Origin: Bartonella queenslandensis
GTDB taxonomy: Bacteria; Pseudomonadota; Alphaproteobacteria; Rhizobiales; Rhizobiaceae
DNA length: 64,000 bases
Direction: 5' to 3'
Assembly (NCBI RefSeq): GCF_018155095.1
Contig: NZ_NAAI01000002.1
Location: 271,126-335,125, forward strand
Made by a program: the position numbers and the translations under genes
In this document: one piece after another, positions 29,778 to 39,825 of the stretch
Layout of the letters: each line of letters starts with the position of its first letter
Numbering within the stretch: the stretch's first letter is position 1
Notes under the pieces: model-generated
What the model saw: only the letters and a program-made list of their open reading frames with translations
What the model was told of the DNA's origin: nothing
The model's database searches: none

Positions 29778-30058
29778 ATTCGCTCTCCCTTTTTGCTCTT
29801 CGGGTCTTTTCTTGCATTGTTTGCCTATTTAAGAGCAGACCATTATATCTTCCTACACTGTAACATTTTCTTCCTAAAGAAAATAGCTCTTTATTTGAAA
29901 AGAATGACAATGTTTTTATTATTTTTTAGTAATAATTTGTACTTTAAAGAAATATTTTACACCAATGAAAGGGACTTTTTAGTATTTTTGTATATTAATA
30001 GTTTTTTTTTCTAATTATATGAAATGAAAGTAAAGAAAGAATTAGAAGTAAAGAGAGA

Positions 30059-30715
30059 ATGACTCGTTTACCAGAAAGACTTTTAAGTGGTTACAAAAAC
30101 TTTATAAATAATCATTTTTCATATAAAACAGAACATTATCAGCAATTGGCGATCGAGGGGCAAAAACCTGAAGTTTTAGTTATTGCTTGCTGTGATTCGC
30201 GTGCAGTCCCAGAAATGATTTTTGATGCTAAGCCTGGCGAAATTTTTACCTTACGCAACGTGGCAAATGTGGTTCCTCCTTTTTCTCCTGATAACAAATA
30301 TCATGCAACATCAGCAGCTCTTGAATATGCCGTGCAATTGCTTGAGGTAAAACATATTGTTGTTTTTGGTCATGCGCATTGTGGAGGTGTTCATACTGCT
30401 CTTAAGGAGACGTGTAAATCTTTACCTTCAAATGATTTTATTGGCCAATGGATTAGTCTTTTAGCGCCAGCAGCAGAAGTTGTTTTGAATAATAAATCAC
30501 TGTCTTGGCCAGAAAAACAGACGGCTTTAGAGCAGCTTTCTATTCGACATTCGTTGAGAAATTTAGAGACGTTTCCGTGGATAAAGTTCCGAAAAAATCA
30601 AGGTATTTTAACATTGCATGGGGTTTGGTTTGATATCTCTAGTGGGAAATTATGGAATGTGGAACAGGAAACAGGTTGTTTTATGCGTGTTGAAATTGAA
30701 AATTTTGAAGGGTAG
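30059..30715 (+). CDS. Beta-class carbonic anhydrase
   Basis: A 218-aa zinc enzyme that interconverts CO2 and bicarbonate. The zinc ligands and catalytic dyad are visible: Cys and Asp-Arg in VIACCDSRAVPEMIF, and His and Cys in VVFGHAHCGGVHTAL. The hydrophobic core segment FTLRNVANVVPPF is typical. Length matches the plant-type/prokaryotic beta class. AAGAGAG lies next to the ATG. In a host-restricted bacterium it would supply bicarbonate for carboxylations such as fatty-acid and purine synthesis (inference). It stands alone between the GDH gene and ffh. Confidence 0.93.
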   Translation: MTRLPERLLSGYKNFINNHFSYKTEHYQQLAIEGQKPEVLVIACCDSRAVPEMIFDAKPGEIFTLRNVANVVPPFSPDNKYHATSAALEYAVQLLEVKHIVVFGHAHCGGVHTALKETCKSLPSNDFIGQWISLLAPAAEVVLNNKSLSWPEKQTALEQLSIRHSLRNLETFPWIKFRKNQGILTLHGVWFDISSGKLWNVEQETGCFMRVEIENFEG

Positions 30716-30784
30716 TATTGTAGTATTTGCTGTTTTTATTTCTTCGTATAAAAAGACATTTTATGATAAAACTTGACAAAGCTG

Positions 30785-30960
30785 GGGTTTTATTGTTTGA
30801 AGGAGCGAGCTTTCAGTGACAAAATTAACTTGGAGCCACCGACTGAGACCCCAATGCAAGGGTATGAAGAGATCTCAGAGGTCAACATTCGACGGCGCGA
30901 TGCGTTCTCGGGTGCTATTTTGGTTTGTTCGTTATGCAACTTTGTTAGGCAACAATGAGG
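30785..30960 (+). ncRNA. Possible structured leader RNA upstream of ffh
   Basis: These roughly 175 bases are markedly more GC-rich and less T-rich than other spacers in the window and end at the ffh start. A stem can be drawn from CTGAGA (30843-30848) with TCTCAG (30873-30878), extended by ACC/GGT outside and CCC/GGG inside. A second small hairpin TTGTTAGGCAACAA lies just before the start codon. It does not match signal-recognition-particle RNA, tRNA or a riboswitch that I recognise. The 61-codon frame across it shows no family resemblance. The call is tentative. Confidence 0.3.
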
Positions 30961-30963
30961 TAA

Positions 30964-32529
30964 ATGATGTTTGAATCCTTGCAAGAGCGACTTGGTTCTA
31001 TCCTGTCTCATTTAACGGGGCGTGGTGCTTTGTCGGACCAAGATGTTGCAGAGGCGCTGCGTGAAATTCGTCGCGCTTTATTGGAAGCCGATGTTGCCCT
31101 TGATGTTGTCCGTTCTTTTACCGATAGGGTTCGAGAAAAAGCTGTTGGGACCGAAATTGTTAAATCAATTAAACCAGGCCAAATGGTGGTTAAAATTGTT
31201 CATGACGAATTGGTTCGTATTCTTGGAAATGAAAGCGTTCTGAGTGATTTGAATGCACCAGCGCCTGTTGTTATTATGATGATTGGTTTGCAAGGTTCCG
31301 GAAAAACAACCACAACTGCAAAGCTTGCAAAACGTTTCACTGATAAGCAAAATAAAAAAGTTCTCATGGCGTCTTTAGATACACGTCGTCCTGCTGCACA
31401 GGAGCAATTGCGCCAATTGGGAGAACAAGCAAAACTGGCAAGTTTGCCTATTATTGCGGGGCAACTACCCGTTGATATTGCATCACGTGCCGTGCAGGCT
31501 GCTAAATTGGGCGGTTATGATGTGCTTCTTCTTGATACGGCAGGACGTAATCATATTGATGAAGCTTTGATGCTTGAATTGGCTGAAATTAAAGCATGTT
31601 CTCTTCCTCATGAGATTATGTTGGTTGCTGATAGTTTGACGGGGCAAGACGCCGTTCATCTTGCTCGTTCTTTTGATGAGCGTGTAGGGATTACAGGGAT
31701 TATTTTAACACGGATGGATAGTGATGGGCGTGGGGGTGCTGCTCTTTCTATGCGTGCTGTTACAGGCAAGCCGATTAAAGCAATCGGAACCGGTGAAAAA
31801 ATAGAAGACTTGGAAGAGTTTCATCCCAGTCGTATTGCTGATCGTATTCTCGGAATGGGGGATATTGTTTCTTTGGTTGAAAAAGCTGCTGAAACAATGG
31901 ATCATGAGAAAGCTGCTGCTTTTGCAAAAAAAATGCAGAGCGGAAAATTTGATCTAAATGATCTGGCTGAACAGTTGCAGAAAATGAAAAAACTAGGTGG
32001 AATGGGCGGCATTATGGGCATGTTGCCAGGATTGGGAAAGGTCAAAGAGCAGATTGCGGCGGCCGGTCTTGATGATCGTTTGTTTAATCGTCAATTGGCT
32101 ATTATTTCATCCATGACACCACAAGAGCGTATGAATCCAGAACTTTTAAAACATAGCCGAAAACAACGGATTGCTAAAGGCTCTGGAACAACGGCGGCTG
32201 ATATTAATAAACTTTTGAAGATGTATCGCCAAATGGCTGATATGATGAAATCTATGGGTGGTAAGGGCAAAAGTGGTTTGATGGGAAAAATGTTAGGAGG
32301 TCTTGGCTCCAAAATGGGATTTGGAGGAATGGGAGGTGCAGATTCTCCGGCTGTGCCCGATTTATCGGGAGTGGATCTCAAACAACTCTCAGCACTTCAA
32401 AAGCAGATTAAAAATGATAATGGAGGGAATCTCTTGCCTGGACTTCCCGGGCGTGACCCTACATTTCCTGGTCTTTCCAATGGCATTACTGATAGGGGAA
32501 AACTTCCTCAGCATCTTAAAAAAAAATAA
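30964..32529 (+). CDS. ffh: Signal recognition particle protein Ffh
   Basis: A 521-aa SRP54 homologue that binds signal sequences of nascent membrane proteins and delivers ribosomes to FtsY. It contains the N-domain (residues 1-90) and the G-domain with GLQGSGKTTTTAKLAKRF, SLDTRRPAAQEQLRQLG, LLDTAGRNHIDEAL and the DSDGRGGAALSMRA loop. The Met/Gly-rich M-domain has GGMGGIMGMLPGLGK and MTPQERMNPELL. The C-terminal GMGGAD region is longer than in E. coli, as is common in Rhizobiales. ATG at 30964 or the adjacent 30967 may start translation. It heads the ffh-chorismate mutase-rpsP group. Confidence 0.96.
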   Translation: MMFESLQERLGSILSHLTGRGALSDQDVAEALREIRRALLEADVALDVVRSFTDRVREKAVGTEIVKSIKPGQMVVKIVHDELVRILGNESVLSDLNAPAPVVIMMIGLQGSGKTTTTAKLAKRFTDKQNKKVLMASLDTRRPAAQEQLRQLGEQAKLASLPIIAGQLPVDIASRAVQAAKLGGYDVLLLDTAGRNHIDEALMLELAEIKACSLPHEIMLVADSLTGQDAVHLARSFDERVGITGIILTRMDSDGRGGAALSMRAVTGKPIKAIGTGEKIEDLEEFHPSRIADRILGMGDIVSLVEKAAETMDHEKAAAFAKKMQSGKFDLNDLAEQLQKMKKLGGMGGIMGMLPGLGKVKEQIAAAGLDDRLFNRQLAIISSMTPQERMNPELLKHSRKQRIAKGSGTTAADINKLLKMYRQMADMMKSMGGKGKSGLMGKMLGGLGSKMGFGGMGGADSPAVPDLSGVDLKQLSALQKQIKNDNGGNLLPGLPGRDPTFPGLSNGITDRGKLPQHLKKK

Positions 32530-32550
32530 GATGCAAAGAGGGAAAGGAAT

Positions 32551-32883
32551 ATGATGCAGGAAACAGTATTAAACGAATTAGCACATTTACGAGTATCTAT
32601 TGATAATTTTGATGCAACTTTGATTCATATTTTAGCAGAGCGTTTTCGTTGTACGAAAGCTATTGGGCAATTAAAAGCGCGTTATGATTTGCCTAAAGTC
32701 GATCCTCTGCGTGAGCAACATCAGATAGCGCGTTTGCGGCAATTGGCGATAGATAGTCATCTTGATCCCGATTTTGCTGAAAGATTTTTAAAGTTTATTG
32801 TTAAAGAAGTTGTGCGTCATCATGAAATTATTGCTGAAGAGCAAAAAATGAAAAAAGTCAATTTAAACGAAAGCCAGAGCTGA
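32551..32883 (+). CDS. Chorismate mutase, AroQ class
   Basis: A 110-aa all-helical protein of the AroQ class that converts chorismate to prephenate for tyrosine and phenylalanine. Key residues are the Arg and Asp in LRVSIDNFDATLIHILAERF, the Lys in TKAIGQLKARYDLP, and DPLREQHQIARLRQLA. The C-terminal helix has FLKFIVKEVVRHHE. It lies 21 bases after ffh and 16 bases before rpsP, the usual alphaproteobacterial arrangement. Its product is the substrate of the TyrC enzyme at 2.6-3.5 kb. Confidence 0.92.
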   Translation: MMQETVLNELAHLRVSIDNFDATLIHILAERFRCTKAIGQLKARYDLPKVDPLREQHQIARLRQLAIDSHLDPDFAERFLKFIVKEVVRHHEIIAEEQKMKKVNLNESQS

Positions 32884-32899
32884 CAATAGGAGATAAAAT

Positions 32900-33283
32900 A
32901 TGGCATTGAAAATTCGTTTGTCCCGTGGAGGTTCAAAAAAACGTCCTTACTATCATATTGTCGTTGCAGATGTTCGTAGTCCGCGCGATGGGCGTTTTCT
33001 TGAACGTGTTGGTGCATGGGATCCAATGTTGCCTAAAGATGGACCGAGGGTAAAACTTAATGAAGAACGTATCCAATATTGGCTTGGGCAAGGGGCTCAA
33101 CCAACAGATCGCGTTTTACGGTTTTTAGATGCAGCTGGCTTAAAAAAGCGTCCAACCCGCAATAATCCCCATAAAGGTGAACCGGGCAAAAAAGCACAAG
33201 AACGTATAGCAGCAGCAAAGCAAGCGGCAGAGGACGCAGAAGCTGCGGCTGAAGCAGAATCTGCTTCAACATCAGAAGCATGA
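32900..33283 (+). CDS. rpsP: 30S ribosomal protein S16
   Basis: A 127-aa protein with the S16 core: [20 protein letters not shown] at the N-terminus, [20 protein letters not shown], and a central [12 protein letters not shown]. The last 40 residues form an Ala/Glu-rich tail, common in rhizobial S16. It binds 16S rRNA early in 30S assembly. GGAGAT precedes the ATG. In most bacteria rpsP is followed directly by rimM-trmD-rplS; here a terminator follows it and those genes lie at 53-55 kb. Confidence 0.96.
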   Translation: MALKIRLSRGGSKKRPYYHIVVADVRSPRDGRFLERVGAWDPMLPKDGPRVKLNEERIQYWLGQGAQPTDRVLRFLDAAGLKKRPTRNNPHKGEPGKKAQERIAAAKQAAEDAEAAAEAESASTSEA

Positions 33284-33328
33284 TTGTTTCATAAACGTCT
33301 CTTTAAAAGTGCTAGAAGAATAAATATT

Positions 33329-33360
33329 ATCCGTTTTTGCCAATCAAAAACGGATTTTCT
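33329..33360 (+). terminator. Rho-independent terminator after rpsP
   Basis: ATCCGTTTTTG and CAAAAACGGAT form a perfect 11-bp stem around CCAAT, followed by TTTTCTTT. Confidence 0.88.
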
Positions 33361-33437
33361 TTAAGAAGGTGTTTATTTAAAACAGTGTTGGTTTTTAAAG
33401 TTCGATTGTAGAAATCTATGGCTTTAAAAGTATAACT

Positions 33438-33653
33438 TTAAAAATCAATGGCGCGGCCTTTAATTTCCCAGTCTCCATAGCGGGATGGATCTTTTCCGCC
33501 ACGTCCACCGTTTTCCAACGGTTGTTTTTTTGTTGTTTCGTCTTTTCGTCTTTCTTCAGCTTCTTTAAGGGCGCGTTGTGCTGCGGGAGAAAGGGATGGC
33601 TGTTTAATGACAGTTGAATTTTTTTTGCTTATTTTTTCATCTTTTTTATTCAT
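33438..33653 (-). CDS. DUF1674 / SDHAF4-like succinate dehydrogenase assembly factor
   Basis: A 71-aa protein with a disordered, charged N-terminus and the conserved C-terminal signature GGRGGKDPSRYGDWEIKGRA-IDF. This is the DUF1674 domain of mitochondrial SDHAF4/Sdh8, which binds flavinated SdhA and promotes its assembly with SdhB. The sdhCDAB operon lies 22 kb away in this window. The gene is divergent from htpX across 83 bases, as in many Rhizobiales. Confidence 0.85.
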   Translation of the reverse strand: MNKKDEKISKKNSTVIKQPSLSPAAQRALKEAEERRKDETTKKQPLENGGRGGKDPSRYGDWEIKGRAIDF

Positions 33654-33736
33654 TTTATACCTATTCCATTGAAGAAGCAGAAAGAAAACCCCATCATATA
33701 GTATTGGTAGACTTTTATCATGGAGTTTTTTGAGTA

Positions 33737-34783
33737 ATGAATATAATGCGTACAGCCATGCTTTTGGCTTTTATGACGGCTCTCTTTATGGGGGTTGGTT
33801 ATCTTGTTGGAGGGGGCAATGGTATGGTCATTGCTCTTTTGATGGCAAGTGGTTTAAACTTTTTTTCTTATTGGAATTCAGATAAAATTGTTTTACGCAT
33901 GTACGGGGCGCGTGAAGTTGATCAGCATTCCTCGCCTGTTTATTATAAGATTGTAAGCGATTTAGCTAAAAAAGCTTCTCTTCCTCAACCAAAAATTTAT
34001 GTCATTGATAATGCACAGCCAAATGCTTTTGCAACGGGACGTAATCCGCAAAATGCTGCTGTTGCTGCGAGTACTGGGTTGTTGAAGCGGTTAAGTGCTG
34101 AGGAAATTGCTGGCGTTATGGCGCATGAGCTCGCACATATCGAACATCGTGATACTTTAACCATGACTCTAACAGCAACAATTGCAGGGGCAATTTCAAT
34201 GCTTGGTAATTTTGCTTTTTTTATGGGAGGACAGCGTAGCTCTTCAGAAAATTCTCATGGCGCTGGGGCAATTGGAGGATTGATTGCTCTGCTCGTGGCT
34301 CCTTTTGCTGCAATGCTCGTGCAAATGGCAATTAGCCGTACGCGTGAATATGCTGCGGATCGGAGAGGGGCTGAAATATGCGGTAATCCTTTATGGTTGG
34401 CTTCGGCATTGCGTAAAATTGCTGATGGAGGGCATGGGGTTTACAATGAAGAGGCAGAGCATAATCCAGCAACAGCACATCTATTTATTATCAATCCTTT
34501 GAGGGGTGAGGGAGCGGATAGTCTTTTTTCGACACATCCTGCAACGGCAAATCGTATTGCTGCTCTTTATTGGCAAGCAGAGGAGATGAAAGGGGCTCTT
34601 GCTGAAAATGGGGGATGGATTGAAGAAGGCAGTATGAATAAAAAAAACAACGAGATGAATTATGGAGATTTTCGAAGTGGTCAGGCTCATGCGTCAAGAG
34701 AGCAAGAAAACAGCACTTTTCAGCGTGTCACAAAACGTCCTTCTTGGCTTCATTATGACAATTCAAAAAGATCTCGTTCATAG
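33737..34783 (+). CDS. htpX: Membrane zinc metalloprotease HtpX
   Basis: A 348-aa M48-family protease that degrades misfolded membrane proteins at the inner membrane. The zinc motif is HELAHIEH within [15 protein letters not shown], with the third ligand in [15 protein letters not shown]. Hydrophobic segments lie at the N-terminus ([19 protein letters not shown] and [18 protein letters not shown]) and at [17 protein letters not shown] and [19 protein letters not shown]. The C-terminal ~50 residues are a polar tail. The order DUF1674-htpX-rsmB-heparinase is a normal rhizobial one. Confidence 0.94.
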   Translation: MNIMRTAMLLAFMTALFMGVGYLVGGGNGMVIALLMASGLNFFSYWNSDKIVLRMYGAREVDQHSSPVYYKIVSDLAKKASLPQPKIYVIDNAQPNAFATGRNPQNAAVAASTGLLKRLSAEEIAGVMAHELAHIEHRDTLTMTLTATIAGAISMLGNFAFFMGGQRSSSENSHGAGAIGGLIALLVAPFAAMLVQMAISRTREYAADRRGAEICGNPLWLASALRKIADGGHGVYNEEAEHNPATAHLFIINPLRGEGADSLFSTHPATANRIAALYWQAEEMKGALAENGGWIEEGSMNKKNNEMNYGDFRSGQAHASREQENSTFQRVTKRPSWLHYDNSKRSRS

Positions 34784-34842
34784 AATTTTCGAAGAGATTC
34801 CTGGGGAATTTCTTGAGAAAGCAGTGATATAAAGGTATTGTT

Positions 34843-36207
34843 TTGAAACGCAAAAAAGCGGGGCATGTGTCTGAAAAAAATGTTCCAGGATTAGCTGTTC
34901 GGCAGGTGTGTGTGCGTCTTTTAGGGGCGGTGGTTGATAAGTATACGCCTCTTTCTGGTTTGACGGATAATGAACACGGACACCCACAATATTTAAACCT
35001 TTCACAACGAGATCGTTTATTGTGTCGGGCTATTTTGACAACGTCATTGCGTCATCGAGGGCAGATTGCGGCGGCTCTTTCACGCTTTTTGGGACGCCCT
35101 TTACCTTCGCAAGCACTTTCACTTCAGCATCTTTTGCATATTAGTGTGGCGCAAATTCTTTATCTTGATGTTCCTGATCATGCAGCGATTGATTTAGCTG
35201 TGCGTGTGGCAAAATTTGATCCGCGTATGCGCCGTTTTTCAGGGGTGGTGAATGCTCTTTTGCGCAATGTTGCGCGTGAGGCAGCCTCTTTACGCCAACA
35301 GGTTCCAACAATTGAAGGTGTTCCAGCGTGGTTTAGCCAGCTTTTAGTATCAGCTTATGGAATAGAAAAAGCACAACAAATTATAGAAATTCAAAGTTTG
35401 GAACCCCCTCTCGATTTGACAGTGAAATCTGATAGTGTTGGATGGGCTGAGAGACTTGGTGGTGTGGTCTTGCCTAATGGTTCTGTTCGATTGAATCGTT
35501 TGGAGTGTTCTGTTTCTGATTTACCAGGCTATCGTGAAGGGGATTGGTGGGTTCAAGATTTTGCTGCAGCGTTGCCTGCTTGTTTACTAGGAGAAATTCG
35601 AGGTAAACGCGTTGCTGATCTTTGTGCAAGCCCTGGGGGGAAAACAGCACAATTGGCTTTGCAAGGGGCAGAGGTGACAGCAATTGAGCTTTCTGCTAAT
35701 CGTGTAAAACGTTTAAAAGAAAATATGGAACGGCTTCATTTTTCCGTTCACATTTGGCTGGGGGACGTGAGAAATTTTCATCCAACACAGCTGTTTGATG
35801 CGATTCTTCTTGATACTCCCTGTTCTTCTACTGGAACGATCCGTCGTCATCCAGATATTTTATGGACGAAATCGAGGAATGATGTCGTTAAGTTGGCAGA
35901 ATTACAATATGATTTGCTGATCGCTGCAATTGCTTTGGTCAAAGAGGGTGGACGGATTGTTTTTTCCAATTGTTCTTTGGCAAGAGAAGAAGGTGAAGAC
36001 CTTATCGAGAAAATTTTATCGACACGCAATGACATTGTTTTAGACCCTATTTATCCAGAGGAAATAGGAGCATTGGAACATTTGCTTTTTGAGGGGATGT
36101 TGCGCACGACGCCGGCAGATTTTTGTCATAAAAACTTTGATTCTCAGAAAGCGGCATTTTTAGGAATGGATGGTTTTTTCGCTGCACGCTTACGAAAAAT
36201 TGCTTAA
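34843..36207 (+). CDS. rsmB: 16S rRNA (cytosine-C5) methyltransferase RsmB/NOL1 family
   Basis: A 454-aa protein with an N-terminal NusB-like RNA-binding domain (LCRAILTTSLRHRGQIAAAL) and a C-terminal methyltransferase domain. It has the SAM motif VADLCASPGGKTAQLAL, motif IV LLDTPCSSTGTIRRHPD with the Pro-Cys, and motif VI IVFSNCSLAREEGED with the nucleophile Cys. RsmB methylates C967 of 16S rRNA. The start is TTG at 34843, 59 bases after htpX. The heparinase family gene follows. Confidence 0.93.
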   Translation: MKRKKAGHVSEKNVPGLAVRQVCVRLLGAVVDKYTPLSGLTDNEHGHPQYLNLSQRDRLLCRAILTTSLRHRGQIAAALSRFLGRPLPSQALSLQHLLHISVAQILYLDVPDHAAIDLAVRVAKFDPRMRRFSGVVNALLRNVAREAASLRQQVPTIEGVPAWFSQLLVSAYGIEKAQQIIEIQSLEPPLDLTVKSDSVGWAERLGGVVLPNGSVRLNRLECSVSDLPGYREGDWWVQDFAAALPACLLGEIRGKRVADLCASPGGKTAQLALQGAEVTAIELSANRVKRLKENMERLHFSVHIWLGDVRNFHPTQLFDAILLDTPCSSTGTIRRHPDILWTKSRNDVVKLAELQYDLLIAAIALVKEGGRIVFSNCSLAREEGEDLIEKILSTRNDIVLDPIYPEEIGALEHLLFEGMLRTTPADFCHKNFDSQKAAFLGMDGFFAARLRKIA

Positions 36208-36271
36208 TTAACATTTCATTTACAAAAATGGTCGAAATTGTATTTGATTCAGCATAAATGGAGATGGAATT

Positions 36272-38017
36272 TTGGCGGTTGCAGTAAAAGCTCCTCAGGT
36301 GAAAATGGCAGCCTGTATCGATACGATACAGCATGTTATGCGGCGTTTATGGGTTGGACCCTTGTTTCGTTGGCGGTTTTCAGGGTTTCGTCCTCATAAA
36401 ATTTTAGCGTATCCTATTGATTTGCATATGGCTGATCCAATGATGGCGCATGAATTTTATCATGGTCGTTTTGCTTTTGCTGGTCATATTGTTCATTCTG
36501 GTGCTGTTTCACCATTTTCATTGATGCCACCAACGCTGGAATGGGAAGCGGCTCTTCATGATTTTCATTGGTTGCGCCATATGGATGCAGCAGAAAGTGA
36601 TTTAGCTGCGGCACATGCGCGCGCTCTTTTAGAAGATTGGCTTGACCATGCTGGTAAGAAGGTAAAGGGGCTTGCTTGGAGTGCTCCTGTTGTGGCACGG
36701 CGTTTGATTTCGTGGATTTGTCATTCAAAAATGTTGTTAGAAGGGGCAAGTGAACGGTTTGAAAAACGCTTTTTACGTGCGCTCGGTGTGAAATTTCGTT
36801 ATTTGCGCGTAACAATTTGCAGTATGGAGCACAATGATCAACGTTTACAAGCAGCAGCAGCTTTGATGTTCGCCTCTCTTGCTTTGCCTGTTTCTGTTGC
36901 CGTGAAGAAAAAGGTACAAACTACGCTTATAGAAGAGCTTTCGCGTCAGATCTTGCTTGATGGTGGTCATATTTCCCGTAGTCCTATTATCTTATTTAAT
37001 TTGTTATCAGATTTATTATCTTTACGTTATCTTTTTATGCGTAGCAATGAAACAGCTCCCCGTATTTTGATTGACTCTGTTGAGCGTATGTTGCCAGCTT
37101 TACGATTCTTTATCCATGAGGATCAATCATTGGCGCGTTTTAATGGGGTTGGTCCCCTTGTATCGGAACGGTTATTGAAACTTTTGGAGCTTGATGAAAC
37201 AGGAGGGCATCCTTTTAGTTATGCTCGTTATTCAGGGTTTCAGCGCTTAAAAGCCAATCAAACAACAGTGCTTGCAGATACAGGAAAATTTCCACATCAC
37301 TTTGTAGCACAGCAGGCTTGTTCGGGCTGTTTATCTTTTGAAATGTCCTCACAAGGACACCGTTTTATTATCAATACCGGTGTTAATCCTAATGGTTTGG
37401 AAGATTATCGCCATTTAGGGCGTGTTACTGCGGCCCATTCAACAGCTACGCTTAATGATTGTTCGGTGGGAACTTTTTATAAAAAAAAGAAAAATAGCGC
37501 TTCTTTGTTGTTTAATGGACCAACAGATGTTCAAGTGCAGCGTATAGAGGATTCAGGAAAAACAGGTTTTATTGCGAGTCATAATGGTTATGTGCGACCC
37601 TTTAATCTTATTCATGAGCGTGGTCTTATTTTAGCGACAAGTGGAGATATGATTGAAGGCTTTGATCGCTTTTTTATGCCAAATAAGGGGGGAAAGAGGC
37701 ATAAGAGAACGCAAAGTGAACAAGATCATGTTGCGGTTCGGTTTCATCTTCATCCACAAGTTGAAGTTAACTATGATGGTGAGCGTGTGTGTTTAGCGGT
37801 AAAGGACGGGCACGTAGAGGATGAGCAAGTATGGTATTTTATATCGCCTGATGCGGATATTTGTCTTGAAGATTCGATTGATTTTGCGGCATTAGAAGGT
37901 CCACAACGCACACAGCAGATCGTTTTATATTTTCGCCCTGCATTTCAGGAAAAAGTTCGCTGGCGTTTTATCCGTAAAGCGTTTGATAAAAAATCAGAAT
38001 ATTATTCCAACCTATAG
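36272..38017 (+). CDS. Heparinase II/III family protein
   Basis: A 581-aa protein of the heparinase II/III-like family that sits between rsmB and purH in many Rhizobiales. It has an alpha/alpha-toroid N-terminal half (HDFHWLRHMDAAESDLAAAH, WSAPVVARRLISWICHS and NDQRLQAAAALMFASLAL). The beta-sandwich C-terminal half has GYVRPFNLIHERGLILA and VAVRFHLHPQVEVNYDG. The natural substrate of this rhizobial branch is unknown, and no signal peptide is apparent, so it is not a classical secreted heparinase. The start is TTG at 36272 after GGAGATGG. Confidence 0.87.
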   Translation: MAVAVKAPQVKMAACIDTIQHVMRRLWVGPLFRWRFSGFRPHKILAYPIDLHMADPMMAHEFYHGRFAFAGHIVHSGAVSPFSLMPPTLEWEAALHDFHWLRHMDAAESDLAAAHARALLEDWLDHAGKKVKGLAWSAPVVARRLISWICHSKMLLEGASERFEKRFLRALGVKFRYLRVTICSMEHNDQRLQAAAALMFASLALPVSVAVKKKVQTTLIEELSRQILLDGGHISRSPIILFNLLSDLLSLRYLFMRSNETAPRILIDSVERMLPALRFFIHEDQSLARFNGVGPLVSERLLKLLELDETGGHPFSYARYSGFQRLKANQTTVLADTGKFPHHFVAQQACSGCLSFEMSSQGHRFIINTGVNPNGLEDYRHLGRVTAAHSTATLNDCSVGTFYKKKKNSASLLFNGPTDVQVQRIEDSGKTGFIASHNGYVRPFNLIHERGLILATSGDMIEGFDRFFMPNKGGKRHKRTQSEQDHVAVRFHLHPQVEVNYDGERVCLAVKDGHVEDEQVWYFISPDADICLEDSIDFAALEGPQRTQQIVLYFRPAFQEKVRWRFIRKAFDKKSEYYSNL

Positions 38018-39672
38018 TCTATTGCATTTTATCTTTATTTTCTAAAATATCATCGTTTAGTGCGGTAATATCTTATTGAAGGACCATGTAAACTTTTATA
38101 CGCTAATATTTTTTGTGAGACTATGGGAATGGATATTTTTAGGCAAAGTCTTGCCTATAACATCTCGTGAGGTAATGCTAGGAGGGGATTTTAGCGGAAA
38201 TTGGGTGTTGACAGACCATTATTTATAGATCGGTACAGATAATCTTCGTTTTTTAAAGGCGTGGAGAGAAGATTAAACTGTTGTCTATCTTAAAAAGTTC
38301 TTGAGTGCGTTCTCGTGATCAATATTCCCCTTTGAGGGAGCTGCACGTTTAAGATAATCAAATATTTTCTTGTAAATTTACGCTTCTGTTAAAAAACATT
38401 TCCCCATGTTTATTATCCTCATTTCATAATGGTGCTTGTATAAAGTATAATATGAAATTTTCGGCCAATAGGTGTAGAATTATTTCACCTCCTCCCTTCT
38501 CTTTTTATTTGAGTTTATGGTTTTTAAAAGTATCTAGAAGAATAATGTGAATCATGCTTTATTTTGCACTTTTATTTTTTACTCTTTTAAGAAGTTAAAA
38601 TGTTGATTTATATCATTTATTATTTGAAACTTAAATGAAACTTGGAAAATGGTAAGGCTCTCTCATTGCGAATTTATTTATGGTAAAGCAACGCATAAAT
38701 TTGTACCCTATTGAGAGTGGTGGTGTGTAAATTGCTGGAAGAAAGAAATAAAGATAGTTCTTTGGGACACTTTCAAGCGCCAAAGGTTGTTACAGCATTG
38801 GGGCCTAATGGTATAATATTTTAGTTTAGGTCTTCATTAAACGTAAAGGAGAGAATGCTCAGAGGATTTTCTCCATGAGCGTTGCCATGAGAGGGGGGTG
38901 ATGAGCATTGAGATATATTTCTTTAAAACAAAAGCGTATGAAATATAATGATGTTTTAATTTTGGATTTTCTGTTTTGCATGAGAGGTGTGATTTTATTG
39001 AAGAGAAAGAAAAAGGTGAGGTATTGCATCCTATTTTTAAAAGATACCAAATTAAAAATGACAGCAAAGATGTGAATAGTTTTTTATCTTTGAGACTTCA
39101 TATTTTTGCTAAAATAGGTTATTTTCCATTTTAGAAGTTATAATATTCTTGTTCTTATCTCGCATATCAAAGCGGATAGAGGAAAGCATTAAACTATCTT
39201 AATCTTTATTTTGATCCCATTATTGCTACGTATAGAGAGAAAAAACCGGAATTACCACACACTTTTCCATCTTCCAATGTTGCGATAGCTCTTGGTGTTT
39301 GAGATGGGTCATTATAGGCATTTTTAGTTCTTTTTTTTAACAGTTTTATTCCACGCAGACACTCCTCGCTTGTAGCGTGTAAGAGATATGCTTTCTCTGA
39401 TTTAATATAAACAGACTTTGAATAAGAGAATCCATACAGGAGAGTCTCTCATCCCATGTGCAAAATAATGGACACACTTGATAAATCAAAAATTATTCAT
39501 CACCGAAACATTGAGAATTCAAGAAACAACATCGCACCAAAGCTTCAGGAAAAAATCCCTTCTTCTTTGTATTATCATTTAACAATTAAGCGATAAAAAC
39601 CCGCCTCAAACTGTTTGTTTCTTTATAGCAAAGCGTCTCTTCAAATTCTCAAATATTCTTCAAACAACTTCT
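38018..39672. other. Long decayed spacer between heparinase gene and DUF1127 gene
   Basis: About 1.65 kb with no supportable gene. Bases about 39255-39320 resemble part of the dispersed repeat near 2100-2180 (TTGCGATAGCTCTTGG against TTGCGATAATGCTTGG). Bases about 39405-39480 resemble a right arm of the integrase element (GAATAAGAGAATCCATACAG, then TCTCATCCCATGTGCAAAAT). Sequence at 39110-39165 (TTATTTTCCATTTTAGAAGT) recurs in inverted orientation at about 42125-42165. In relatives purH follows the heparinase gene directly; here it is 2 kb away and inverted. Confidence 0.5.
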
Positions 39673-39825
39673 TTAGAAAGATTTACGCGAATAGCGGCGT
39701 GCAACTGCATCAATATCACCTCGACAAATGCCAAGATCATTGAGTTCATACGTCGAAAGACGACTCAACGCATTAACAGTCCGACGATAACGGCGCCAAT
39801 TACTATAAGAACGTAGAATATTCAT
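39673..39825 (-). CDS. Small DUF1127 protein
   Basis: A 50-residue basic protein starting MNILRSYSNWRRYRRTV and carrying the DUF1127 signature LSTYELNDLGICRGDI, followed by an Arg-rich end (AVARRYSRKSF). Such proteins are abundant in alphaproteobacteria and a few have been tied to phosphate or carbon homeostasis and to RNA binding; the role of this one is unknown. ACAGGAT lies before the ATG. It is an isolated gene downstream of purH on the same strand. Confidence 0.85.
   Translation of the reverse strand: MNILRSYSNWRRYRRTVNALSRLSTYELNDLGICRGDIDAVARRYSRKSF

Noticed and set aside
30785..30963. 4.5S signal-recognition-particle RNA gene next to ffh
   Set aside because: The conserved GGAAGCAGC-type loop and its flanking helix are absent.
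38837..39067. 76- and 63-codon minus-strand reading frames
   Set aside because: AT-rich, Lys/Ser/Phe-biased composition without domain or ribosome-binding support in a decayed spacer.
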